DNA from: Saururus chinensis
Taxonomy: Eukaryota; Streptophyta; Magnoliopsida; Piperales; Saururaceae
Direction: 5' to 3'
Length of the DNA stretch: 64,000 nt
NCBI GenBank assembly: GCA_035235625.1
Contig: CP141143.1
Location: forward strand, 3,826,501-3,890,500
Program-made: the position numbers and the translations under genes
Notes under the pieces: generated by a model
The model's database searches: none
What the model saw: the letters and a program-made list of their open reading frames with translations, nothing else
What the model was told of the DNA's origin: nothing
In this document: positions 1 to 12,065 of the stretch, in pieces
How positions within the stretch are numbered: the stretch's first letter is position 1
Layout: each line of letters begins with the position of its first letter

Positions 1-42
1 AATTTATACCTCATATAGAAACTAATCAGAGCAGGCACTTAC

Positions 43-3000
43 GATTTTCTAGGAAGAGCAACATTTGCTGGAGTTGAGCTTGAAGAAGTAAGTTCCTGAT
101 TCTGCGAAGATAAATGACTCGAGTAAGAGAGTCTCAAGGACTAGTGGGCTATCAATAGTTCAAAACAATCTATATCCATAAGTATGACCAAATAACTTAC
201 CATAATAGAGGCACGGTATATTGGATGAATTTTTTTACATTCCCCTATTACAAATGGGTGCTGCAGAAGAAAAAAAATCAAAATTGACCATTACTGGCAG
301 GACTCAATATATATACGCAAGCTATATGAGAAAAAGAAAGAAACTTATTGATGAAAACATGGTTCGTATTATGTGCATACACCAAATCATTTTCTCATTT
401 AGAACTAACACATAAATAGACTTCTCATCAACTAACCTGCAGCAGATCTGATGCAGCTGGACGCAGAATTGGTTCCCTGCAAATAATTTTGTCAGTTGAA
501 GACTAAACAAATACCATACACGTCTCACAAAGGACAGCTAGCAATTCAAGGATGTCTAATGGGATTAATGGCCGTTGAAACAGCTGCAAATGCTTTGGAA
601 CTTGCTTAAAAACATCGATTCAAGCCTCGCACTATTAGTGATTCATGCCACAACTAAGAACAAGGCAGAGGTTTGCAGATGGGCATTTACGAAGGATTAA
701 AATCAAAATAATCACTTTGATGAACAAAGAAAATGTATGATAATGGCTGGATAAAGAACTTATAAAAAGAGAGTGGTATAGCACAGTGAACATACTTCTG
801 CAAACATTTTAATAAAAAATCTTTTGCCTCAGCAGAGAGATGCTCTGGAATGGGAGGATGAGATTTGGTTGTTCCAATGTGAAACAAGGCTGCCACCTGA
901 ACAACCAAAAAATTAAGTTTTACACATATATGTTAGAACTGAAAAGCTAATAGAACACCAATCCATACATACCTCTTGGTATTGCTGGCTCCATGGAGGC
1001 TTTCCAGTAGCCATCTCTATGACAGTGCAGCCAACGCTCCATATGTCAGCTGAGCTGGATAGTTTATAGGCAACAGTACACAAACAAGTTACTTAATTAA
1101 AGAGAACTAAAATAGACAAATAATCAAAAGGGATTACAAAAACATCCTGTACACTTATAAAATTTGCTCCACTCCAAACAAAACTGTGGTTTCTAATTTT
1201 ATTTGCTTCTCTTTTTTCTTTAGAATCATTTTAGTAATTATTACCTCGCCTTGCCAGCCAACAGAAACTGTTTCCATATACTGTATGATAAGTTATAACT
1301 CGATAATTATTGAACTAAAAGAAACTTTCTTATGTATCCAACAAATTATGAGTACCAAAGTGTTATTCAACAAAAAGAAATTGCAGGAAGCAATTCATCA
1401 ATATGATACATATTCAACAACTTTTTTTTGCTACAATAAAATGTTTTAAAAAGGGAAGATACTTACAATGTATGGCCAGTTTGGAGAATTACTTCTGGAG
1501 CCATCCAATATGGGGTACCCTTCATTGACTTAGCTCCTGACACAGTTGCCTAACACGATTTACAGCCCACATTATTGTGCAAACAATGAAAACAGGAGCA
1601 TCAAAAATAAACAATCAATTAAAACAATACGACAAAAGGAAATGAGTTGTACCAGCTCAACAACTTGCTTAGATGCACCGAAGTCTGCAAGCTTGATGCG
1701 ACCTTTATTATCAACCAGAATATTTGCCCCCTGAATTACGTAAACTCAAGCAGTTAACTAAACTCAAATGACAGTTTAGTGCCAAAAGTGAGGTAGCTAA
1801 ATTGGTCTCAGAGATGAGACAGTTTAATACCAAAGATGGGACACAGTTAAACTTATAGTCTACTTTTCAAGAGCCCACCTTAATGTCCCTGTGTATAATT
1901 CCATTCCGATGGAGATACTCAAGTCCCTGTAGCAACTGTTTTGTGTACGTTCTCATTACCTGTTTAATAACCAAACATCACCTTCAAGCAATATCAACAT
2001 TTGTAATGTAAACAAAAATTAACATAGAAAAGGTTATAAATCAAAATGAATAAGATAAAGAAGAAAGACTTACTTCTTCAGGAAAGGACCCAAACTTTCC
2101 AAGAAGTGAGGAAATTGATCCACCAGGTACAAATTCTAAAAGAATATTTAGCGTTTCCTCCTCCCTAGCAGTTCCCAAATACCTCTGTCCACACATTACC
2201 AAAGTGAATAACAAATTAATAAAATAGAATATAGTCATGAGCATGTGGAGACACAAACAGTAGAGAGAGAGAGATAACCCACAACTATATTTGGATGAGA
2301 TAGATTTTTTAAAAGTTTAACTTCTTCCTCAAGTTCCCGAATGTGGGCCTGTATTGAGCAAACATAAGAGAAGAAAGACTCGTCAGTAACAGCTGAATGC
2401 CTGATGAGAATCTGTTCATTTTGAAATCAATATATTTTCCAGCTCTAAGCTGCTTTATGTGCTTTTTCAAGGAAGAAAGTTATTATATCTTTAGCATGGA
2501 AATGGGTAATCATTTGGCCAGTAAAAAAATTAACATTAATTTATTTAATACTCCATAAATTTTTCAGGGAAGAAAAATATTACAACTTTGGCATGGAAAT
2601 GAGATACGTCATTTTACCAGTGTTAAAAATTAACATTTTGTCATTTAGATCTAGTAATGCCCCGCTTTAATCAATCAAATCGTTAATCAAAATATCAGAA
2701 GAAAGGAATATGTAATCGGTAGTAAATGCAACACCAAATAAAGTAAACATCTGTAACCTTCTACTGTTCTACATATGAATAAAAAAAAATCTGAAATTTT
2801 TTTTACTAGTTGCTCCATCATAACTGAATCATTAACTAATGTTGTTGTGAACATTAGAAAAAATTAAAATTTTACTCCAATACAGAACCTGTGGAGGTAT
2901 GTGGAAAACATCATCCGGTGCTTACCTGCGCTCTCTCCCTTGAAGCACCATTTGTCGCAATTGAGACCTGAAATCACAGCCATAAATACGATCTGCATTT

Positions 3001-3375
3001 GAGATTATATAAAAAAGAAAGAAGAATATACGGGTAACAGAGGAAAGAGTGGGAAGTGAGATACAGGACCTGCTTCACTGCTAGAAGCTCTCCGGAGTCG
3101 AGATTCATCCCCATGTACACGCGGCCATAGGCTCCGCACCCAATCAATTCTCCCTTCCTCCACCGGATCTGTGGCACGACGTCATCCTCCTTAGGAACCG
3201 GAGGAGGCGAAGGCGGCGGCGGCAGCGGTGAGAAGCGAGCTCTGACAAGTAAGCCGGCCCTCGACTTCCGGAGGCAAGATCCAATCTTTTCTGCAATTCC
3301 AGAACCGAGGCTTCCTTTTCCATCCTCCCCGTTAAATACAAGAGAACGGCGTACGGATCCCAGGAAATCCTGCAT
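43..3375 (-). CDS. NPK1: NPK1/ANP-type MAP kinase kinase kinase, N-terminal and kinase part (runs off the left edge)
   Basis: A MEKK-type serine/threonine kinase that in plants starts the MAPK cascade controlling cytokinesis and oxidative-stress signalling. Exons on the minus strand: 3375-3070, 2967-2926, 2348-2283, 2184-2074, 1959-1879, 1730-1653, 1549-1467, 1054-973, 896-796, 476-437, 260-201, 101-43; all junctions are GT-AG and the frame is open for 1109 nt. The start [14 protein letters not shown] is the family's conserved N-terminus, which decides the ATG at 3375. The protein shows a proline-rich linker, a glycine loop (GCGAYGRVY), VAIK-equivalent AVKQ, catalytic loop HRDIKGAN, DFG, the activation segment [15 protein letters not shown], and kinase subdomains to HPFVIGE. 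The C-terminal regulatory part lies beyond position 1. The family is certain; assignment among ANP1/2/3 paralogues is not. Confidence 0.95.
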
Positions 3376-4950
3376 TTCCTTCCGTTTCAATCTCTTCAAA
3401 TTGGAGATTTCGAAATCGATCAAATTTAGGTTTCTTGTTCAGCAGCCGATGGACAAATCGTCATCTGGTGGCGAGGGTTTGGAGGGGTGGAGCAGGAGAA
3501 GTAAGAAGAAAAAAAAAAGAGTTGTTTGAATTTCTTCTTTGATCGGCCAGGGTCGCCTGGGCTGGGTGAGGAGATGAGTGATGACTGATGGAGGCGAGCA
3601 GCCTCGATTGGACGGGAGATTCTTCCTTTCCCTCTCGGTTACTTTTCAAAATACTTTTGACGCATTGAGTTCCCACAATACCCCTCGTGACCGTTGAAGA
3701 AGAAAACTCCCCATTTCCTCTCCTGTTTTCTCGCTCCCGAGCCGCTTAAGTGGCACGTGGGACGCTTCCATAAAAATAAAATCAAAAATAGTGAAAGATG
3801 CGAATCCTATATACTTACTGGTAAGATACTCACATGGGACGGATGAACATACTATCGGCCTTGTTCCGGAGAAACTATCCAGTAGAACCGCTCTACCACG
3901 GATATGTATATATGTTATTCAGCTTTAAATACGTAATCTAAAATTTGTGCCTCATCTTATTCAGTTTTAAACACGTATAAATTCATCAAATATATTATTT
4001 AATCAAAACATATATCTACCACGTGTCCCATACAACGGTTCCACTAGATAATTTTTCCTTGTTCAAATCCATGTCTGCCAAAGTTGTCATAGCCCAATCG
4101 GACAGCAAGGCAACTCTCAGCATATGATATAGGGGCTGTTTGGATATGAAATTTTTGTTATATTATATTGATTTTGCCTCAATTTTGACCCCAATTATCA
4201 AAATTATATTTATGTGTGGGTAAAATTAAAAATTTTGTATGGAAGTTGATTCGAAGCCGTTTCGAATTAAAAAAGGCTAGAGTCATCAAATCACCTCATG
4301 AGGCAATCCTATCAATTCCAGCTCTTACCCCCTAGTTTATAATTATAAATTCTAACATTTTTAGTGGTTACCTCTTATATCAATTTCAGCCTTGACGAGT
4401 TTGTCATATAGGTGGAGCTCATTTTAAGATTTTAAAATTAATTACCTACCCTTGTGAGATTTTGTTTATTAGGGCTTGAATTTAGGAGCACAATAGTACC
4501 GAGAACATGCAAGTCTAAGTTTGAGAGAGAGAGTTATATTAGTTTAAAGTTTAAAAAATGAGTTTGATGTGATATCCAAATTTATTCTAAAAAAATTCAT
4601 TACCAAACATAATGCTTATTAAGAGATAAATTATTGAAATTAATTCCAAAATTTCCATTTTGTTTCTAAAAAATCAAACACTCAAATAGTCCCATACACT
4701 TATTATTCCAAGAGTATCTTCATTTAACGAGTCAATTCGTTCTGCAACCAACCTAAAGTATAACATCGTGTTCTTAGGTAAATTCTTACTTTTTTTAAAT
4801 ACACCTCATATACCCCCCTCATGCCACTTGGGACCTCTCCTTGGAAAGAAGGGTCCCATCTAGCACGCTATGGCTGAATTGATTGGTTAGCTACGTAGGA
4901 TTTTTATTTTCAGCACTCTATGGCTAGATTGGTTGTTTTATAGGCATGAA
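3376..4950. other. 5' flank of the kinase gene and intergenic DNA
   Basis: About 350 bases next to the kinase ATG are relatively GC-rich and hold its probable 5' UTR and core promoter on the minus strand. The remainder is AT-rich intergenic DNA without a convincing gene. No individual promoter element was resolved. Confidence 0.5.
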
Positions 4951-5214
4951 TAGGGTTGTTAATGAGCCGAGCTAGCTCGTTGAGCAAGCCCAGCTCGACT
5001 CGAACTCGATTCGAGCTTGAATAGGTTCGAGCCGAGTTCGAACAGACCCCTACTCGACTCGGCCCGATTTGAATAAAACTCGAACTCAATGCTACACGGC
5101 TCGAGCTCAAATATAATTTTAAAATTATATATAAATAATATATATAATAAATAATATATACATATACATATTTTATATAAATATAATTATTAATTTAAAT
5201 ATATATTTATGACA

Positions 5215-5302
5215 CACTCCCTCCATTCTAGATTAATAGCTCTATTTAATTAGTTTATTTTAAAAAATCTAATGGAGCTATTAATCTATGATGGATGGAA
5301 TA
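5215..5302. mobile_element. Small Stowaway-like MITE
   Basis: The termini CTCCCTCCATTCTAGATTAA and, at the other end inverted, ATTCCATCCATCATAGATTA form imperfect inverted repeats around about 40 bp. The CTCCCTCC start is the signature of Stowaway (Tc1/mariner-type) MITEs. It lies inside the larger TAGGG-ended element, so it is a nested insertion. Confidence 0.5.
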
Positions 5303-5310
5303 TATAAAAT

Positions 5311-5313
<3 letters not shown>

Positions 5314-5395
<82 letters not shown>
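5314..5395. repeat. (TA)n microsatellite
   Basis: About 80 bases of nearly uninterrupted TA dinucleotides, broken once by a C near 5363. Confidence 0.97.
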
Positions 5396-5397
<2 letters not shown>

Positions 5398-8300
5398 ATA
5401 CTATGTATTATATATGATATATGAGACCCGTTTGTATGAGCCAAGGTTCACTCACGACTATGTAAGCATCAATGTCATGCATCCTCATATTACAATCCAA
5501 CAACACACATAACTCAGGAAGCAAATTAGTCAAGTCTTCTTGCACCCCTTGGATCTCAATCTAATGGCCCATGCTACCTTGGCTCACGTTGATGTACGTG
5601 AACCTAAATTTATATAAATTTTTTTATGACATATATGATCGTTAAATTGTAATGAATATATAATTTTTATATATGATATATGTTTTATAAAAATAAAAAT
5701 ATTGGAGACATAAATAGTAATATCCTCCTTCTATCCCAAATTAATAGTTCTATTTGATTTTTAAAGATGGACTAAAATTAGTTCAATTGAAAAACCAAAT
5801 GGAGCTATAACTGTATGATGGAAAATAAACATGATATCACATTAATATACTTAAAAATACTTATAAAAGAAGCATGACATTAGGGGACAAACCTTAGTCT
5901 AGAAAAAAATGATTAAATATTCTTTTAAAAGTTAAAGCATGACACTGGGACCTTCCTTATCTTACAAAATGTATATTTTGTTACATGTACTTTAAATTTT
6001 TTTAGAGACATACTAAGGCTAAAGAATAGTTCTTTTATTAGTGATTTTATAAGCATATAAAGAAAAGAAAACACAAAGAAGTAGATGGCATTGTTGCCTA
6101 AATGAGTTTTTATTTTTTGCATCTTTTTTAGTGATTATATGTACATAAAGAGAGGAAAATAATAATGCTACATTTTTTAGCATATGTAACAAACTTATTT
6201 GTTATAGTTTTCTTCTTTCATAGTGACTAATCATCAAATGTTCATGGTGTAGTCGTAATACTTGTTAAAATGTATTTATTAATATTTAATACTAAAAGCA
6301 TATTAGTATATATGATATTTCATATATTTTAGATTTACATATAGATTCTTTTTATTTTTTTAGTTCGAACCTAGGCTCATGATTCACTTATTCAAGTTTG
6401 AACTCGAGCTCGAGCCAAGCTTTGAATTTCTAATTAGACCCAAGATCAAACTGAAAGTTTTAAGCTTAATCAAGCTTCGAGTCAAGCTTCAACAATTCGA
6501 GCTCAAGTTGTAAAAGCTTAATACTCAGGCTCGTTAACACCCCTAGGCATGGCATATCTATAATTCAAAAAGTGGCAATTGCTATATAAAGACTTGCTTT
6601 CACTCTTTAAGATATAAGACTTTCCCATTAAAGCAAATTGTTTAAAAAGATCCCTCATTTAATAATAAAACCAGAAGAAAAGGCAGAATAGTCATGATAA
6701 ACGCTTGATAACCAAGTGCTTGTTGAGATGATTCATCGACTTGAGACGAAGAGCTTCAAGCTCCAATTCGTATTTTTTTGGGGAGTAAAACACAAATGAT
6801 TTGACCCTAGTACTGACATTAGTAACCAACACATAACACTATTTTTATAGGTGGGGAAAGAAGGATTTGGGTTCATATTCAATCAAATGATATTGAGTCA
6901 TTGTTCATCGGGGCTTTAGTCACTAGCTCCCCCATCATTAGGTTGACAAGGGCTATAGCTGTAAGGTCCCTGATTTTTCTACGATTTTCTGGGATTTTTC
7001 TGCCATTTTTCTGGTCATTTTCGGCAGGAAAATGTGACGTTTTAGCGTATGAGTATTTGTGTCTTTTCCCCGTATTTATACCCGTAGAGTCGGGTGTGGG
7101 GCTTAGTCGCGGGCCACTGGCCTCGCTGCGCGCTTACGGCGCGAATTTTGGAGGTTCGACGCGTAACCAGTGGGTTAACGCGCATTGAGGACGTACGTGG
7201 AAAAAATAAAGAAGTGCACAGAATAAAACATCGGGCTCGGCCCGATCCAGAAATTGGATGAACAGTACCGCCGCCGCCCCCCCATTCCGCCTTTTCCCTG
7301 TGCCCGGCCGCCGCCGGCCGCCGGCAGGCCGCTGGACCGCCGCACCGTCTCCGCCCTGGCCTTGCGACGGCAGGGGAGCCGCCGTCCCGGCCCCCACGGC
7401 CGCTCCGCCTCCTCCCCCGGTGAGCCCCTTTTTCTTTGTGATTTGCGATTCCGCCGCTGTCGTAGGCCGGCGAGGGCCGCCGTAGGCCGGCGAGGGCCGC
7501 CCGGCCGCCCACGGCTCCGCCATGGGCCGGCGACGGCGGGAGGATACTCCCCCCGGCCCCAGCTCCGCCGTCCCGCTCCCCCTCTCTGCTGCCCTGTTTT
7601 CCGCCCCCACTATGGATCGTCGTTCCGCCGCCGCCACGAGCCGGCACGGCCCGACCGGCCGGCCACGGCTCCGCCCTGGGCCGGCCACGGCGAGGAGCCC
7701 CTCCTCCCGGCCCGGTGGGCCTCGGTACCGCCGCCCCATCCTCTTCCTCCCTCTGTGCACTGTTCCGCCGACGGACTGTTTTGGGCAAACAGTGGCCGCC
7801 GGCGGTGATCTGCGGCCGATTCGGCCTTCCCCCAGTCCCGCCTTGCTCCGGCGAAGGCAGTGGACTACACCTCCGTGCCCGATTCAGCCGCCACCACCTT
7901 GGCCGCTCCGCCCTTACGGGTTTTCTCCGGTCGTCCCCTATTTTGGCCTACGTCCGTTTTGGACGTTGTGAGACGTTATCAGTCGGACGCCGGATTTGAT
8001 TTAGCGGACCGTAGTTCGAATCCGCCCCAGCCCGGTGACACCAGTGGGCCACCCTCTGGGTCTTGTTCAGCCTTGCGGCCCGTAGCCGCAGCTAGTCCGC
8101 CTTACCGGCATGTGTGCCGTTGACCCCTTGCCCATTTTACGCCGTCGGTACCGGACGGCCTCGGGCAAGAATTTGTATGTCTTACCTTGACAGAAGGTGG
8201 ACGAGTTCACCTGCTCAGGCCTTGGCCAGTGACGGCCTCATAGCCTTTGCACGACCTTGAACCCTCCCCTTGCCCTATACCGTGCGAGATGCACAGCTGC

Positions 8301-9189
8301 CCGCACCATGGGTTTTGGTTGTGGGTGGCGATCGGCGATGTCGCCGCTTTGATTGGCCACAGCTAAGGGCCTTAGCCCTGTTGGCTTTTATGGGCCATGA
8401 GTCGCCTCATTTCAGCCCTCTCCCCCGCCCTTTGGGCCGCGTGCGCATGTGGCCACGCGTATACTTCTGGGTTTAGGCGCCGCATTCGTGCCGCCTAAAC
8501 ATCGGTTGGCTTTGCCACCGAGTGGAGTTGATCACTAGAGCTGTCCCCCACCTCTCCTTTGATTCTCGAGCGTTGCCCCACGCTCTCCGCCCGTATGTGG
8601 GCCTTTGTTGACCGAAATCGTCGCCGTTGGGTGCTGTCCACGGCCGATTTCGACGTCTTTGTGGCCGGCTGAGCACGTTTTAGCCACCGGCTGATCTTCA
8701 GTGTACACCATCGACTTCGGGTCGCACCGCCACATATGTTGGCTTGACATTTCTCCCGGCCGCCCTAGGGTGCCGCCGTGGATCGCGGGTTTTGCCGCAT
8801 TGATATCTGACACTCTGTTTGGCCGTGATAGTTCCGGCGCATCTTGAAATCCTCGGGACAGTAGCTCTCTCAGCCAGGCAACGGTTTTGACCGCCAACTC
8901 CGCCGCCGACGCCGCCACCGTCGTGTGCTCGCCATCGAACGTCATGATTACGATGTAGGGGAGCTTTGAACTCGTAAATTCATGAAGCATGCTTTGAATG
9001 AGTAGCAGCATGCTAGGATTGTATGATTCCATGCTTGGATGTTAAGTAATGATCCGATTGCATGATGTGCGTGTAAGCATGATTGTATGGTGTGATTGAT
9101 ATGCATGAGATGTATGCATGTTTTATGGATGTGGATTATGTATGCGCTGGCGATGGCTAGCAAATATGTCAGTATGCTATATATGGGTT

Positions 9190-9404
9190 ATGCACGTGCT
9201 AGTGATGGCTAGCGTGCATGTTTGACGTGTGGATGCATGTGCTAGTGATGGCTAGCGTGCATGTTTGACGTGTGGATGCATGTGCTAGTGATGGCTAGCG
9301 TGCATGTTTGACGTGTGGATGCATGTGCTAGTGATGGCTAGCGTGCATGTTTGACGTGTGGATGCATGTGCTAGTGATGGCTAGCGTGCATGTTTGTATG
9401 TTAT
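9190..9404 (+). repeat. 43-bp tandem repeat, five copies
   Basis: The phrase GCTAGTGATGGCTAGCGTGC recurs at 9198, 9241, 9284, 9327 and 9370 with exactly 43-bp spacing and almost no divergence; a degenerate copy lies at about 9150. It is within the solo LTR. Confidence 0.95.
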
Positions 9405-10139
9405 GTATGTATGGCCGTATGTGTATGTTATACGTATGTGTGAGACATACGTATGTATGATGGCATTTTGCCTATGCTTTGGATGTGTGTAAGTGTATGT
9501 GGGCAGAGATATGGGCGATGGACAGTAAGAGGTGACAGAAGCTCTGTCGGAATTTGGATATAGTTGTGTAAGCGTATGACAGAGGACAGAGGATATGAGT
9601 ATGGCGGGCAAGGATTAGAATGGATAGGTTTGGGGTGGATTGTATGCTGGGCGATTGTCAGACAGTAAGAGTGTTCATAATTGTACAAGCATAACGTACA
9701 TATTATGAAGTGAAAAGTAAGTATAATAAGTGAGATATAAGTAAGAGGGCGACAACTGGGTTGGCTCTGAGGAGCGTTATTTGAGGATGTCAGTGTAAGA
9801 GGATTTGGCCATAAGATGGATGGCGAAGTGTGTAAGACTATAAGGGTTTGTTGTACGATGAGTTTTGTCCATGAAGTGGACGGGTAAGTGAAGTCTGCTG
9901 CCCTGACGAACTAGGGTTTCGATCGGGCTCAGCTTCAGTTTGATCAGTCGAGGACTGTGAGTTTGTGTGGCCTAATTGTACCGCATAAATTACTTAATTC
10001 AAACTTGAATTATAAGCACAGCTAATGATAGCGTTGTGAGTTTGAGACCTGAGGGTTCGACGGATTAAGTTCCGTGTTTGTGCTGGCCGCTGATGAGTTG
10101 GCCGAGTGTTTATCATGTCTTGCCATAGTGTTTATCCTG

Positions 10140-10400
10140 CGGGATGTTGTCTGTGTGCTATGTAGAGCACCGGACGTCTGATGCTCTGCTGTGAGCGACG
10201 TTGTTTCTGTTTTGGTCTGCGTGCTATATAAGCCCAGACGTTTGATGCTCTGTTGAGAGCGATGTACATTTCTGACTTTGTCTGCGTGCTGTATGAAGCC
10301 CAGACGTCTGATGCTCTACTGAGAGCGACGTATGTTTCTGATTTGGTCTGTGTGCTGTGTAAGCCCAGACGTTTGATGCTCTGTTGAAAGCGTTGTATGT
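10140..10400 (+). repeat. 65-bp tandem repeat, four copies
   Basis: GACGTYTGATGCTCTG recurs at 10173, 10238, 10303 and 10368, a period of 65 bp, with moderate divergence between copies. It is within the solo LTR. Confidence 0.9.
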
Positions 10401-10470
10401 TTCCGCCCAAGAGTGGCACTGTATGTTTCTGCCCAAGTGGCACTGTATGTTTTCTGCCCAAGAGTGGCAT

Positions 10471-10610
10471 TGGCACTATAAGACCCATTATGGTGGGCAA
10501 TTCTCTGGCACTATAAGACCCATTATGGTGGGCAATTCTATGGCACTATAAGACCCATTATGGTGGGCGATTCTATGGCACTATAAGACCCATTATGGTG
10601 GGCAACTGTA
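10471..10610 (+). repeat. 35-bp tandem repeat, four copies
   Basis: TGGCACTATAAGACCCATTA recurs at 10471, 10506, 10541 and 10576 with exactly 35-bp spacing and nearly identical copies. It is within the solo LTR. Confidence 0.95.
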
Positions 10611-10886
10611 TGACCCCTTATGTGTGGGTGTTTATGTTTGCGCGCTCAGGTAAGTAGTATCATGGATCTACTCTTACCTGTTTGATCCAGTGCCCCATGA
10701 GCATTGGTGTGCCTTACCTTCGGAAAAGTCCATGGCGTCTAGTCACTCCCCGGAGGTTAAGGTGTTGCCCCAGTGGCATTCTTTTCCATTTCGACGCTGG
10801 AGCTTATTAGTTGTAATGAGCTTCAGTGGTCGTTGATATGTGTACGATTATGAGTACGACTGTATGAGTGTGAGTACGATTGTATG

Positions 10887-11036
10887 TGTATGAGCAGGAC
10901 TATAAGAGTATGTATGAGCAGGACTGTAAGAGTATGTATGAGCAGGACTGTAAGAGTATGTATGAGCAGGACTGTAAGAGTATGTATGAGCAGGACTATA
11001 AGAGTGTGTATGAGCAGGACTATAAGCGTATGAGTA
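10887..11036 (+). repeat. 24-bp tandem repeat, six copies
   Basis: TGAGCAGGACTRTAAGAGTA recurs at 10891, 10915, 10939, 10963, 10987 and 11011, a 24-bp period. More degenerate TGAGTACGA-type units continue on both sides to about 11280. It is within the solo LTR. Confidence 0.95.
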
Positions 11037-11335
11037 TGAGCACGACTGTAAGAGTATGTGGAGGAGCACGACTGTAAGAGTATGAGTACGATTGTGAGAA
11101 TATGTTTCTGAGTAAGACAGTAAGTATGATTTTGTGCAAACTGTACGAGTGAGGTCGTACGAGTCTGATTGTACGAGTAAGGTCGTACATGTATGAGTAA
11201 GCTTTATGAGTGAGCATACGATTGTACGAGTAAGGTCGTACAAGTATGCGTATGTTGTATGAGTATGCGTACGGTGGTACAAGTAAGTTGTATGACCCTG
11301 GATAAGGGTGTTTGTGTAAGTTGATTGAATAGTAT

Positions 11336-11415
11336 GCTTTGGCACGTTGGTGCCTTTGGTATGATTTTGGCACGATGGTGCCTTCGGTATGTCTGTGGCA
11401 CGTTGGTGCATTTGG
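11336..11415 (+). repeat. About 28-bp tandem repeat, three copies
   Basis: Units beginning TTTGGCACGTTGGTGCCTTT repeat three times with small changes between the longer arrays and the TGAGTATGAAAATACTCACCC block of the solo LTR. Confidence 0.8.
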
Positions 11416-12065
11416 CATGTTTGTATGAATTTGAGCATGATATTGATATGCTTCTGCTTCATGTTTGAGTTGCATGACGCATGTGTTTTTGAACTTATGA
11501 GTTCACCGTTTGGGATTTCCCCTACTGGGTATTTTCCTACTGAGTATGAAAATACTCACCCTACTACTTTTAGCCCCGTTGTACGGGAGGTTTTGCAGGT
11601 TGTGCGGAGAGCTCCTGGAGATGGACGCTCGTTTCAGCGGTGGATTGATTCCCGTTGACTCAGGTATCAGCTTGACTCTCTGCGAGTTCATTTGTGCCAC
11701 GATCTCCTGTATTGAGTGAGATGAAACTTCAAGATGTTTATTCTAGACTTTCGATTGGATTAGTCTGTGGACTGTTATGGGACTTGTACTCAGGGATGTC
11801 TGGGAGAGTGATTTGTATTTAAAAGTCTATGATCATAGCAGAATTTATTCGTACGTGTGTTTTCGAGTAGCGCCTGAGGATATTTGATTTGGCAGTACGA
11901 TGTTTAACCGTATGATGTTTTAAATCATAAACAGGTTTTGATTTTATCGTTTTGACTCCGATTTATGGAAAGAAAGAAAAAAAAAATTCTATGAGTTTTG
12001 AGAAAAAAGGATGAAAAATCTCGGGCGTTACAATAGCTCAATTAGGTAGAGCATTTCGTTTACAC

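Larger units (their letters stand above)
4951..6545. mobile_element. hAT-like non-autonomous transposon with TAGGG termini
   Basis: The left end reads TAGGGTTGTTAATGAGCC and the right end, reverse-complemented, TAGGGGTGTTAACGAGCC, giving terminal inverted repeats followed on both sides by runs of GAGCTCGA-type sequence. The flanking 8-mers ggcatgaa (4943-4950) and ggcatggc (6546-6553) agree at 6 of 8 positions, as an aged 8-bp target duplication typical of hAT would. The interior is AT-rich, has no transposase and contains a TA microsatellite and a small MITE, so the element is non-autonomous. hAT assignment rests on the end sequence and duplication length. Confidence 0.65.
6960..12032 (+). 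mobile_element. Solo LTR of a Ty3/gypsy-like retrotransposon, 5.07 kb
   Basis: The element begins TGTAAGGTCCCTG and ends CTCGGGCGTTACA, and is flanked by a perfect 5-bp target duplication, atagc (6955-6959 and 12033-12037). No gag-pol, primer site or second LTR is present, so it is read as a solo LTR. The terminal motifs and a TGAGTATGAAAATACTCACCC block near 11540 are of the kind seen in long LTRs of Tekay/Del-type chromoviruses; the lineage is inference. Its first 2 kb (about 7200-8900) is strikingly GC- and CpG-rich, while the rest carries five tandem arrays. Open frames inside it are compositional or repeat artefacts. Confidence 0.8.
6949..12065 (+). pseudogene. trnV-UAC: Plastid-derived trnV-UAC 5' exon, split by a solo LTR
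   Basis: When the LTR at 6960-12032 and one copy of its target duplication are removed, positions 6949-6959 join 12038-12065 to give 39 bases. These match the 5' exon of the intron-containing plastid tRNA-Val(UAC) gene as I remember it, with the same length and three differences, all C-to-T or G-to-A. Sequence beyond 12065 resembles the start of its group II intron. The 3' exon was not found. This is a nuclear copy of plastid DNA (NUPT) and cannot encode a tRNA. The plastid sequence was recalled, not searched. Confidence 0.7.

Noticed and set aside
5288-5512. Open frame rich in Ile and Tyr
   Set aside because: It is a translation of the TA microsatellite.
7042-7808. Long overlapping open frames on both strands (up to 248 codons)
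   Set aside because: They lie in the CpG-rich part of a solo LTR, overlap in opposite strands and frames, and are dominated by Pro, Arg, Gly and Ala; stop codons are rare there by composition.
9190-11036. Regularly spaced direct repeats resembling a CRISPR array
   Set aside because: The units abut without unique spacers, the host is a plant, and the arrays are inside an LTR.
10848-11475. Minus-strand open frames of 151-204 codons with repeated Tyr-Ser-Pro-Ala-His-Thr motifs
   Set aside because: They are translations of the 24-bp and related tandem arrays in the LTR.
6949-12065. Functional tRNA-Val gene
   Set aside because: Only the 5' exon is present, it is split by a 5-kb insertion, and the plastid intron could not be spliced in the nucleus.
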